Origin: Eurosta solidaginis | Lineage: Eukaryota; Arthropoda; Insecta; Diptera; Tephritidae | Direction of reading: 5' to 3' | DNA: 64,000 nt | Assembly: GCF_040869045.1 (NCBI RefSeq) | Contig: NW_027136979.1 | Span: 124,001 to 188,000 of the forward strand | Shown: in pieces, positions 1 to 10,560 of the stretch | How positions within the stretch are numbered: position 1 is the first letter of the stretch | How the letters are laid out: every line of letters begins with the position of its first letter | The notes under the pieces: generated by a model | The model's database searches: none | Told to the model about the DNA's origin: nothing | Seen by the model: the letters and a program-made list of their open reading frames with translations, nothing else | Translations under genes and position numbers: made by a program

Positions 1-160
1 CTATTGAACCAAGCAAAATAGAATCGATTTTATTTTTGCAGATTAAAGGTTTTTATGTGTATATTAATCCACAAGCTGATCTAAGGTTCTATCGCTAACG
101 GTTCAATTTCTACGTCATACTGTGTGGGGTTAACCGACTAAAAGGGATAAGTGTCCATAT

Positions 161-320
161 CTATTGAACCAAGCAAGATAGAATCGATTTTGTTTTTGCA
201 GATGGTAGGTTTTTATGTGTATATTAATCCACAAGCTGATCCAAGGTTCTATCGCTAACGGTTCAATTTCTACGTCATACTGGGTGGGGTTAACCGACTA
301 AAAGGGATAAGTGTCCATAT
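161..320. repeat. Representative long (L) 160-bp satellite unit
   Basis: This is a reference copy for unit coordinates. The near-constant segments are unit positions 1-16 (ctattgaaccaagcaa), 66-90 (through aatccacaagctgatcc) and 97-118 (taacggttcaatttctac and the bases after it). Variation is concentrated at positions 17-19 (gat, gac, aat, ggt), 32-36 (gttttt, atttct, attttt), 41-49 (gatggta, gattata, gatgata, gcggatg), 59-62 (gtat, gtgt, gcat) and 93-96 (cgct, cgtt, catt). Two 8-bp perfect palindromes are present: aatcgatt at 22-29 and ggttaacc at 128-135. Most units in the window are of this length. Confidence 0.95.
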
Positions 321-480
321 CTATTGAACCAAGCAAGATAGAATCGATTTTGTTTTTGCAGATGGTAGGTTTTTATGTGTATATTAATCCACAAGCTGAT
401 CCAAGGTTCTATCGTTAACGGTTCAATTTCTACGTCATACTGTGTGGGGTTAACCGACTAAAAGGGATAAGTGTCCATAT

Positions 481-619
481 CTATTGAACCAAGCAAGACA
501 GAATCGATTTTATTTCTGCAGGTGGTAGGTTTTTATGTGTGTATTAATCCACAAGCTGATCCAAGCTTCTATCGCTAACGGTTCAATTTCTACGTCATAA
601 AATGGATAAGTGTCCACAT
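481..619. repeat. Representative short (S) 139-bp unit with a fixed 21-bp deletion
   Basis: Compared with L, this unit lacks unit positions 120-140, which hold the tgtgtggggttaaccgac segment including the ggttaacc palindrome. The junction reads gtcataaaa. The bases ta occur at both break ends (118-119 and 139-140), so the deletion has a 2-bp microhomology. The same junction recurs about 100 times by estimate, for example at about 1217, 1996, 2295, 2594, 6329, 29272, 33588, 50280, 56169 and 63360. This indicates one ancestral deletion that was then amplified. The S unit is about 35% G+C. Here the unit also carries gaCagaatc, atttCtgcag and gtgtGtattaat, the variants that usually accompany S. 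Confidence 0.95.
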
Positions 620-779
620 CTATTGAACCAAGCAAAATAGAATCGATTTTATTTTTGCAGATTATAGGTTTTTATGTGTATATTAATCCACAAGCTGATT
701 CAAGGTTCTATCGCTAACGGTTCAATTTCTACGTCATACTGTGTGGGGTTATCCGACTAAAAGGGATAAGTGTCCATAT
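481..779. repeat. 299-bp S+L dimer module, the commonest sub-repeat of domains I-III
   Basis: An S unit carrying gacagaatc, ttatttctgcag and gtgtgtattaat is followed by an L unit that starts with ccacat instead of ccatat, then gcaaaatag and gcagattata. This 139+160 pairing recurs throughout 1-49 kb, for example at 1085, 2164, 5592, 11724, 13424, 21508, 24000, 29151, 33470, 40100 and 47050 (approximate starts). The fixed association of five or more distant variants shows that the dimer spreads as a unit. The link breaks in domain IV, where S is followed by ccatat and gcaagacagaattg. Confidence 0.85.
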
Positions 780-2459
780 CTATTGAACCAAGCAAGATAG
801 AATCGATTTTATTTTTGCAGATTATAGGTTTTTATGTGTATATTTATCCACAAGCTGATCCAAGGTTCTATCGCTAACGGTTCAATTTCTACGTCATACT
901 GTGTGGGGTTAACCGACTAAAAGGGATAAGTGTCCATATCTATTGAACCAAGCAAGATAGAATCGATTTTGTTTTTGGAGATGGTAGGTTTTTATGTGTA
1001 TATTAATCCACAAGCTGATCCAAGGTTCTATCGTTAACGGTTCAATTTCTACGTCATACTGTGTGGGGTTAACCGACTAAAAGGGATAAGTGTCCATATC
1101 TATTGAACCAAGCAAGACAGAATCGATTTTATTTCTGCAGATGGTAGGTTTTTATGTGTGTATTAATCCACAAGCTGATCCAAGGTTCTATCGCTAACGG
1201 TTCAATTTCTACGTCATAAAAGGGATAAGTGTCCACATCTATTGACCCAAGCAAAATAGAATCGATTTTATTTTTGCAGATTATAGGTTTTTATGTGTAT
1301 ATTAATCCACAAGCTGATCCAAGGTTCTATCGCTAACGGTTCAATTTCTACGTCATACTGTGTGGGGTTAACCGACTAAAAGGGATAAGTGTCCATATCT
1401 ATTGAACCAAGCAAGATAGAATCGATTTTGTTTTTGCAGATTATAGGCTTTTATGTGTATATTAATCCAAAAGCTGATCCAAGGTTCTATCGCTAACGGT
1501 TCAATTTCTACGTCATACTGGTTGGGGTTAACCGACTAAAAGGGATAAGTGTCCATATCTATTGAACCAAGCAAGATAGAATCGATTTTGTTTTTGCAGA
1601 TTATAGGTTTTTATGTGTATATTAATCCGCAAGCTGATCCAAGGTTTTTTCGCTAACGGTTCAATTTCTACGTCATACTGTGTGGGGTGAACCGACTAAA
1701 AGGGATAAGTGTCCATATCTATTGAACCAAGCAAGATAGAATCGATTTTGTTTTTGCAGATGGTAGGCTTTTATGTGTATATTAATCCACAAGCTGATCC
1801 AAGGTTCTATCATTAACGGTTCAATTTCTACGTCATACTGTGTGGGGTTAACCGACTAAAAGGGATAAGTGTCCATATCTATTGAACCAAGCAAGACAGA
1901 ATCGATTTTATTTCTGCAGAAGGTATGTTTTTATGTGTGTATTAATCCACAAGCTGATCCACGGTTCTATCGCTAACGGTTCAATTTCTACGTCATAAAA
2001 GGGATAAGTGTCCACATCTATTGACCCAAGCAAAATAGAATCGATTTTATTTTTGCAGATTATAGGTTTTTATGTGTATATTAATCCACAAGCTGATCCA
2101 AGGTTCTATCGCTAACGGTTCAATTTCTACGTCATACTGTGTGGGGTTAACCGACTAAAAGGGATAAGTGTCCATATCTATTGAACCAAGCAAGACAGAA
2201 TCGATTTTATTTCTGCAGATGGTAGGTTTTTATGTGTATATTAATCCACAAGCTGATCCAAGGTTCTATCGCTAACGGTTCAATTTCTACGTCATAAAAG
2301 GGATAAGTGTCCACATCTATTGAACCAAGCAAAATAGAATCGATTTTATTTTTACAGATTATAGGTTTTTATGTGTATATTAATCCACAAGCTGATCCAA
2401 GGTTCTATCGCTAACGGTTCAATTTCTACGTCATACTGTGTGGGGTTAACCGACTAAAA

Positions 2460-2920
2460 GGGATAAGTGTCCATATCTATTGAACCAAGCAAGACAGAAT
2501 CGATTTTATTTCTGCAGAAGGTATGTTTTTATGTGTGTATTAATCCACAAGCTGATCCACGGTTCTATCGCTAACGGTTCAATTTCTACGTCATAAAAGG
2601 GATAAGTGTCCACATCTATTGACCCAAGCAAAATAGAATCGATTTTATTTTTGCAGATTATAGGTTTTTATGTGTATATTAATCCACAAGCTGATCCAAG
2701 GTTCTATCGTTAACGGTTCAATTTCTACGTCATACTGGGTGGGGTTAAACGACTAAAAGGGATAAGTGTCCATATCTATTGAACCAAGCAAGACAGAATC
2801 GATTTTATTTCTGCAGAAGGTATGTTTTTATGTGTGTATTAATCCACAAGCTGATCCACGGTTCTATCGCTAACGGTTCAATTTCTACGTCATAAAAGGG
2901 ATAAGTGTCCACATCTATTG
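2460..2920. repeat. 299-bp dimer in tandem, with private gaccc variant
   Basis: The variant gcagaaggtatg in the S unit lies at 1916, 2514, 2813 and 3752. The variant attgaccc in the following L unit lies at 1241, 2020, 2618, 2917 and 3856. The 2514/2813 and 2618/2917 spacings of 299 bp show direct tandem duplication of one S+L dimer. The other spacings (779, 598, 939) are also whole sums of 160 and 139. Confidence 0.85.
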
Positions 2921-4566
2921 ACCCAAGCAAAATAGAATCGATTTTATTTTTGCAGATTATAGGTTTTTATGTGTATATTAATCCACAAGCTGATCCAAGG
3001 TTCTATCGTTAACGGTTCAATTTCTACGTCATACTGGGTGGGGTTAAACGACTAAAAGGGATAAGTGTCCATATCTATTGAACCAAGCAAGATAGAATCG
3101 ATTTTGTTTTTGCAGATTATAGGCTTTTATGTGTATATTAATCCAAAAGCTGATCCAAGGTTCTATCGCTAACGGTTCAATTTCTACGTCATACTGGTTG
3201 GGGTTAACCGACTAAAAGGGATAAGTGTCCATATCTATTGAACCAAGCAAGATAGAATCGATTTTGTTTTTGCAGATTATAGGTTTTTATGTGTATATTA
3301 ATCCGCAAGCTGATCCAAGGTTTTTTCGCTAACGGTTCAATTTCTACGTCATACTGTGTGGGGTGAACCGACTAAAAGGGATAAGTGTCCATATCTATTG
3401 AACCAAGCAAGATAGAATCGATTTTGTTTTTGCAGATGGTAGGCTTTTATGTGTATATTAATCCACAAGCTGATCCAAGGTTCTATCATTAACGGTTCAA
3501 TTTCTACGTCATACTGTGTGGGGTTAACCGACTAAAAGGGATAAGTGTCCATATCTATTGAACCAAGCAAGACAGAATCGATTTTATTTCTGCAGATGGT
3601 AGGTTTTTATGTGTATATTAATCCACAGGCTGATCCAAGGTTCTATCATTAACGGTTCAATTTCTACGTCATACTGTGTGGGGTTAAACGACTAAAAGGG
3701 ATAAGTGTCCATATCTATTGAACCAAGCAAGACAGAATCGATTTTATTTCTGCAGAAGGTATGTTTTTATGTGTGTATTAATCCACAAGCTGATCCACGG
3801 TTCTATCGCTAACGGTTCAATTTCTACGTCATAAAAGGGATAAGTGTCCACATCTATTGACCCAAGCAAAATAGAATCGATTTTATTTTTGCAGATTATA
3901 GGTTTTTATGTGTATATTAATCCACAAGCTGATCCAAGGTTCTATCGTTAACGGTTCAATTTCTACGTCATACTGGGTGGGGTTAAACGACTAAAAGGGA
4001 TAAGTGTCCATATCTATTGAACCAAGCAAGATAGAATCGATTTTGTTTTTGCAGATTATAGGCTTTTATGTGTATATTAATCCAAAAGCTGATCCAAGGT
4101 TCTATCGCTAACGGTTCAATTTCTACGTCATACTGGTTGGGGTTAACCGACTAAAAGGGATAAGTGTCCATATCTATTGAACCAAGCAAGATAGAATCGA
4201 TTTTGTTTTTGCAGATTATAGGTTTTTATGTGTATATTAATCCGCAAGCTGATCCAAGGTTTTTTCGCTAACGGTTCAATTTCTACGTCATACTGTGTGG
4301 GGTGAACCGACTAAAAGGGATAAGTGTCCATATCTATTGAACCAAGCAAGATAGAATCGATTTTGTTTTTGCAGATGGTAGGCTTTTATGTGTATATTAA
4401 TCCACAAGCTGATCCAAGGTTCTATCATTAACGGTTCAATTTCTACGTCATACTGTGTGGGGTTAACCGACTAAAAGGGATAAGTGTCCATATCTATTGA
4501 ACCAAGCAAGACAGAATCGATTTTATTTCTGCAGATGGTAGGTTTTTATGTGTATATTAATCCACA
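2700..4566. repeat. 939-bp six-unit HOR, two tandem copies
   Basis: Landmarks repeat at 939 bp (5 L + 1 S): gcagaagg at 2813 and 3752, attgaccc at 2917 and 3856, and the aaggttttttcgc unit at 3317 and 4256. The copies read identically by eye until about 3628/4567. There the first has ccacaggctg and tatcattaac, while the second has ccacaagctg and tatcgctaac. The second copy leads directly into the first domain I block. Confidence 0.85.
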
Positions 4567-5420
4567 AGCTGATCCAAGGTTCTATCGCTAACGGTTCAAT
4601 TTCTACGTCATAAAAGGGATAAGTGTCCACATCTATTGAACCAAGCAAAATAGAATCGATTTTATTTTTACAGATTATAGGTTTTTATGTGTATATTAAT
4701 CCACAAGCTGATCCAAGGTTCTATCGCTAACGGTTCAATTTCTACGTCATACTGTGTGGGGTTAACCGACTAAAAGGGATAAGTGTCCATATCTATTGAA
4801 CCAAGCAAGATAGAATCGATTTTGTTTTTGCAGATGATAGGTTTTTATGTGTATATTAATCCACAAGCCGATCCAAGGTTCTATCGCTAACGGTTCTATT
4901 TCTACGTCATACTGGGTGGGGTTAACCGACTAATAGGGATAAGTGTCTATATCTATTGAACCAAGCAAGGTAGAATCGAATTTATTTTTGCAGATGGTAG
5001 GTTTTTATGTGCATATTAATCCACAAGCTGATCCAAGGTTCTATCGCTAACGGTTCAATTTCTACGTCAAACTGGGTGAGGTTAACCGACTAAAAGGGAT
5101 AAGTGTCCATATCTATTGAACCAAGCAAGACAGAATCGATTTTATTTTTGCAGATGGTAGGCTTTTATGTGTATATTAATCCAAAAGCTGACCCAAGGTT
5201 CTATCGCTAACGGTTCAATTTCTACGTCATACTGGGTGGGGTTAACCGACTAAAAGGGATAAGTGTCCATATCTATTGAACCAAGCAAGATAGAATCGAT
5301 TTTGTTTTTGCATATGATAGGTTTTTACGTGTATATTAATCCACAAGCCCACCCAAGGTTCTATCGCTAACGGTTCAATTTCTACGTCATACTGGGTGGG
5401 GTTAACCGACTAATAGGGAT
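4014..5420. repeat. Domain I ten-unit block, copy 1
   Basis: The ordered units are: aatccaaaagctg with ctggttgggg; ccgcaagctg with ttttttcgc and gtgaaccg; tatcattaac; S; ttttacagatta; gatgatagg with aagccgatcc; gaatcgaatt with gtgcatatt and gtcaaactgg (5066); ccaaaagctgaccc; and catatgatagg with aagcccaccc. The same order recurs from 6671, 9029, 14363 and 16241. The ends are approximate because neighbouring units are shared with other blocks. Confidence 0.8.
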
Positions 5421-5527
5421 AAGTGTCTATATCTATTGAACCAAGCAAGGTAGAATCGAATTTATTTTTGCAGATGGTAGGCTTTTATGTGTATATTAAT
5501 CCAAAAGCTGACCCAAGGTTCTATCGC

Positions 5528-6290
5528 TAACGGTTCAATTTCTACGTCATACTGTGTGGGGTTAACCGACTAAAAGGGATAAGTGTCCATATCTATTGAA
5601 CCAAGCAAGACAGAATCGATTTTATTTCTGCAGGTGGTAGGTTTTTATGTGTGTATTAATCCACAAGCTGATCCAAGCTTCTATCGCTAACGGTTCAATT
5701 TCTACGTCATAAAATGGATAAGTGTCCACATCTATTGAACCAAGCAAAATAGAATCGATTTTATTTTTGCAGATTATAGGTTTTTATGTGTATATTAATC
5801 CACAAGCTGATTCAAGGTTCTATCGCTAACGGTTCAATTTCTACGTCATACTGTGTGGGGTTATCCGACTAAAAGGGATAAGTGTCCATATCTATTGAAC
5901 CAAGCAAGATAGAATCGATTTTATTTTTGCAGATTATAGGTTTTTATGTGTATATTTATCCACAAGCTGATCCAAGGTTCTATCGCTAACGGTTCAATTT
6001 CTACGTCATACTGTGTGGGGTTAACCGACTAAAAGGGATAAGTGTCCATATCTATTGAACCAAGCAAGATAGAATCGATTTTGTTTTTGGAGATGGTAGG
6101 TTTTTATGTGTATATTAATCCACAAGCTGATCCAAGGTTCTATCGTTAACGGTTCAATTTCTACGTCATACTGTGTGGGGTTAACCGACTAAAAGGGATA
6201 AGTGTCCATATCTATTGAACCAAGCAAGACAGAATCGATTTTATTTCTGCAGATGGTAGGTTTTTATGTGTGTATTAATCCACAAGCTGA
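5528..6290. repeat. HOR segment, copy 2 of a 5112-bp-offset pair
   Basis: This segment matches 416-1160 variant for variant, including the rare ggttatccgac, atatttatcc and tttttggagatgg units. It diverges on the right, where copy 1 continues with ctattgaccc and this copy has ctattgaacc. It diverges on the left at the gttaac or gctaac choice. The segment was embedded among domain I blocks by duplication. Confidence 0.8.
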
Positions 6291-6670
6291 TCCAAAGTTC
6301 TATCGCTAACGGTTCAATTTCTACGTCATAAAAGGGATAAGTGTCCACATCTATTGAACCAAGCAAAATAGAATCGATTTTATTTTTGCAGATTATAGGT
6401 TTTTATGTGTATATTAATCCACAAGCTGATCCAAGGCTCTATCGCTAACGGTTCAATTTCTACATCATACTGTGTGGGGTTAACCGACTAAAAGGGATAA
6501 GTGTCCATATCTATTGAACCAAGCAAGATAGAATCGATTTTGTTTTTGCGGATGGTAGGTTTTTATGTGTATATTAATCCACAAGCTGATCCAAGGTTCT
6601 ATCGTTAACGGTTCAATTTCTACGTCATACTGGGTGGGGTTAAACGACTAAAAGGGATAAGTGTCCATAT

Positions 6671-8220
6671 CTATTGAACCAAGCAAGATAGAATCGATTT
6701 TGTTTTTGCAGATTATAGGCTTTTATGTGTATATTAATCCAAAAGCTGATCCAAGGTTCTATCGCTAACGGTTCAATTTCTACGTCATACTGGTTGGGGT
6801 TAACCGACTAAAAGGGATAAGTGTCCATATCTATTGAACCAAGCAAGATAGAATCGATTTTGTTTTTGCAGATTATAGGTTTTTATGTGTATATTAATCC
6901 GCAAGCTGATCCAAGGTTTTTTCGCTAACGGTTCAATTTCTACGTCATACTGTGTGGGGTGAACCGACTAAAAGGGATAAGTGTCCATATCTATTGAACC
7001 AAGCAAGATAGAATCGATTTTGTTTTTGCAGATGGTAGGCTTTTATGTGTATATTAATCCACAAGCTGATCCAAGGTTCTATCATTAACGGTTCAATTTC
7101 TACGTCATACTGTGTGGGGTTAACCGACTAAAAGGGATAAGTGTCCATATCTATTGAACCAAGCAAGACAGAATCGATTTTATTTCTGCAGATGGTAGGT
7201 TTTTATGTGTATATTAATCCACAAGCTGATCCAAGGTTCTATCGCTAACGGTTCAATTTCTACGTCATAAAAGGGATAAGTGTCCACATCTATTGAACCA
7301 AGCAAAATAGAATCGATTTTATTTTTACAGATTATAGGTTTTTATGTGTATATTAATCCACAAGCTGATCCAAGGTTCTATCGCTAACGGTTCAATTTCT
7401 ACGTCATACTGTGTGGGGTTAACCGACTAAAAGGGATAAGTGTCCATATCTATTGAACCAAGCAAGATAGAATCGATTTTGTTTTTGCAGATGATAGGTT
7501 TTTATGTGTATATTAATCCACAAGCCGATCCAAGGTTCTATCGCTAACGGTTCTATTTCTACGTCATACTGGGTGGGGTTAACCGACTAATAGGGATAAG
7601 TGTCTATATCTATTGAACCAAGCAAGGCAGAATCGAATTTATTTTTGCAGATGGTAGGTTTTTATGTGCATATTAATCCACAAGCTGATCCAAGGTTCTA
7701 TCGCTAACGGTTCAATTTCTACGTCAAACTGGGTGAGGTTAACCGACTAAAAGGGATAAGTGTCCATATCTATTGAACCAAGCAAGACAGAATCGATTTT
7801 ATTTTTGCAGATGGTAGGCTTTTATGTGTATATTAATCCAAAAGCTGACCCAAGGTTCTATCGCTAACGGTTCAATTTCTACGTCATACTGGGTGGGGTT
7901 AACCGACTAAAAGGGATAAGTGTCCATATCTATTGAACCAAGCAAGATAGAATCGATTTTGTTTTTGCATATGATAGGTTTTTACGTGTATATTAATCCA
8001 CAAGCCCACCCAAGGTTCTATCGCTAACGGTTCAATTTCTACGTCATACTGGGTGGGGTTAACCGACTAATAGGGATAAGTGTCTATATCTATTGAACCA
8101 AGCAAGGTAGAATCGAATTTATTTTTGCAGATGGTAGGCTTTTATGTGCATATTAATACACAAGCTGATCCAAGGTTCTATCACTAACGGTTCAATTTCT
8201 ACGTCAAACTGGGTGAGGTT
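6671..8220. repeat. Domain I ten-unit block, copy 2
   Basis: The unit order matches the block at 4014, with an offset of 2657 bp (14 L + 3 S). The gtcaaactgg landmark is at 7723. It is preceded by a unit with gcggatggta (about 6549), which copies 3 to 5 also have but copy 1 lacks, so copies 2 to 5 are closer to each other. On the right a second gtcaaactgg unit with tatcactaac and aaccaacta (8203-8230) recurs only after the copy at 16241. Confidence 0.8.
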
Positions 8221-9028
8221 AACCAACTAAAAGGGATAAGTGTCCATATCTATTGAACCAAGCAAGACAGAATCGATTTTGTTTTTGCAGATTATAGGTT
8301 TTTATGTGTATATTAATCCACAAGCTGATCCAAGGTTTTTTCGCTAACGGTTCAATTTCTACGTCATACTGTGTGGGGTTAACCGACTAAAAGGGATAAG
8401 TGTCCATATCTATTGAACCAAGCAAGATAGAATCGATTTTGTTTTTGGAGATGGTAGGTTTTTATGTGTATATTAATCCACAAGCTGATCCAAGGTTCTA
8501 TCGTTAACGGTTCAATTTCTACGTCATACTGTGTGGGGTTAACCGACTAAAAGGGATAAGTGTCCATATCTATTGAACCAAGCAAGACAGAATCGATTTT
8601 ATTTCTGCAGATGGTAGGTTTTTATGTGTGTATTAATCCACAAGCTGATCCAAGGTTCTATCGCTAACGGTTCAATTTCTACGTCATAAAAGGGATAAGT
8701 GTCCACATCTATTGAACCAAGCAAAATAGAATCGATTTTATTTTTGCAGATTATAAGTTTTTATGTGTATATTAATCCACAGGCTGATCAAAGGCTCTAT
8801 CGCTAACGGTTCAATTTCTACATCATACTGTGTGGGGTTAACCGACTAAAAGGGATAAGTGTCCATATCTATTGAACCAAGCAAGATAGAATCGATTTTG
8901 TTTTTGCGGATGGTAGGTTTTTATGTGTGTATTAATCCACAAGATGATCCAAGGTTCTATCGTTAACGGTTCAATTTCTACGTCATACTGGGTGGGGTTA
9001 AACGACTAAAAGGGATAAGTGTCCATAT

Positions 9029-10560
9029 CTATTGAACCAAGCAAGATAGAATCGATTTTGTTTTTGCAGATTATAGGCTTTTATGTGTATATTAATCCAA
9101 AAGCTGATCCAAGGTTCTATCGCTAACGGTTCAATTTCTACGTCATACTGGTTGGGGTTAACCGACTAAAAGGGATAAGTGTCCATATCTATTGAACCAA
9201 GCAAGATAGAATCGATTTTGTTTTTGCAGATTATAGGTTTTTATGTGTATATTAATCCGCAAGCTGATCCAAGGTTTTTTCGCTAACGGTTCAATTTCTA
9301 CGTCATACTGTGTGGGGTGAACCGACTAAAAGGGATAAGTGTCCATATCTATTGAACCAAGCAAGATAGAATCGATTTTGTTTTTTGCAGATGGTAGGCT
9401 TTTATGTGTATATTAATCCACAAGCTGATCCAAGGTTCTATCATTAACGGTTCAATTTCTACGTCATACTGTGTGGGGTTAACCGACTAAAAGGGATAAG
9501 TGTCCATATCTATTGAACCAAGCAAGACAGAATCGATTTTATTTCTGCAGATGGTAGGTTTTTATGTGTATATTAATCCACAAGCTGATGCAAGGTTCTA
9601 TCGCTAACGGTTCAATTTCTACGTCATAAAAGGGATAAGTGTCCACATCTATTGAACCAAGCAAAATAGAATCGATTTTATTTTTGCAGATTATAGGTTT
9701 TTATGTGTATATTAATCCACAAGCTGATCCAAGGTTCTATCGCTAACGGTTCAATTTCTACGTCATACTGTGTGGGGTTAACCGACTAAAAGGGATAAGT
9801 GTCCATATCTATTGAACCAAGCAAGATAGAATCGATTTTGTTTTTGCAGATGATAGGTTTTTTATGTGTATATTAATCCACAAGCCGATCCAAGGTTCTA
9901 TCGCTAACGGTTCAATTTCTACGTCATACTGGGTGGGGTTAACCGACTAATAGGGATAAGTGTCTATATCTATTGAACCAGCAAGGTAGAATCGAATTTA
10001 TTTTTGCAGATGGTAGGTTTTTATGTGCATATTAATCCACAAGCTGATCCAAGGTTCTATCGCTAACGGTTCAATTTCTACGTCAAACTGGGTGAGGTTA
10101 ACCGACTAAAAGGATAAGTGTCCATATCTATTGAACCAAGCAAGACAGAATCGATTTTATTTTTGCAGATGGTAGGCTTTTATGTGTATATTAATCCAAA
10201 AGCTGACCCAAGGTTCTATCGCTAACGGTTCAATTTCTACGTCATACTGGGTGGGTTAACCGACTAAAAGGGATAAGTGTCCATATCTATTGAACCAAGC
10301 AAGATAGAATCGATTTTGTTTTTGCATATGATAGGTTTTTACGTGTATATTAATCCACAAGCCCACCCAAGGTTCTATCGCTAACGGTTCAATTTGTACG
10401 TCATACTGGGTGGGGGTTAACCGGCTAATAGGGATAAGTGTCTATATCTATTGAACCAAGCAAGGTAGAATCGAATTTATTTTTGCAGATGGTATGTTTT
10501 TATGTGCATATTAATCCACAAGCTGATCCAATGTTCTATCGCTAACGGTTCAATTTCTAC
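9029..10560. repeat. Domain I ten-unit block, copy 3, indel-rich
   Basis: The order is the same as in copies 1 and 2, with an offset of 2358 bp from copy 2 (13 L + 2 S). The gtcaaactgg landmark is at 10082. Unlike its sisters, this copy carries many one-base length changes. Extra T lies near 9381 and 9858, a missing A near 9980, a missing G near 10112 and 10252, and an extra G near 10412. It opens the indel cluster described separately. Confidence 0.8.

Larger units (their letters stand above)
416..1160. repeat. HOR segment, copy 1 of a 5112-bp-offset pair
   Basis: This segment contains the S unit with gcaggtggtagg, ccaagcttct and ataaaatggataag. Next come a unit with ggttatccgac, a unit with atatttatcc, and a unit with tttttggagatgg. 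The same order is found at about 5528-6290. The private variant ggttatcc lies at 749 and 5861, an offset of 5112 bp, which equals 25 L plus 8 S. Related S units with gcaggtggta recur at about 11765 and 13005. Confidence 0.8.

Noticed and set aside
111..118. tacgtcat as a CRE/bZIP-type binding site
   Set aside because: The core tgacgt on the minus strand is present in nearly every unit, but a 6-bp match is expected by chance and nothing else suggests a promoter.
121..136. Telomere-like G-rich motif tgtgtggggttaacc
   Set aside because: It occurs once per L unit and is not in short tandem. It is part of the unit linker, so it gives no support for a telomeric repeat.
161..320. CENP-B box in the unit
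   Set aside because: No segment on either strand fits the spaced TTCG, A and CGGG pattern of the box. The nearest conserved stretch (taacggttcaatttctacg) lacks these positions.
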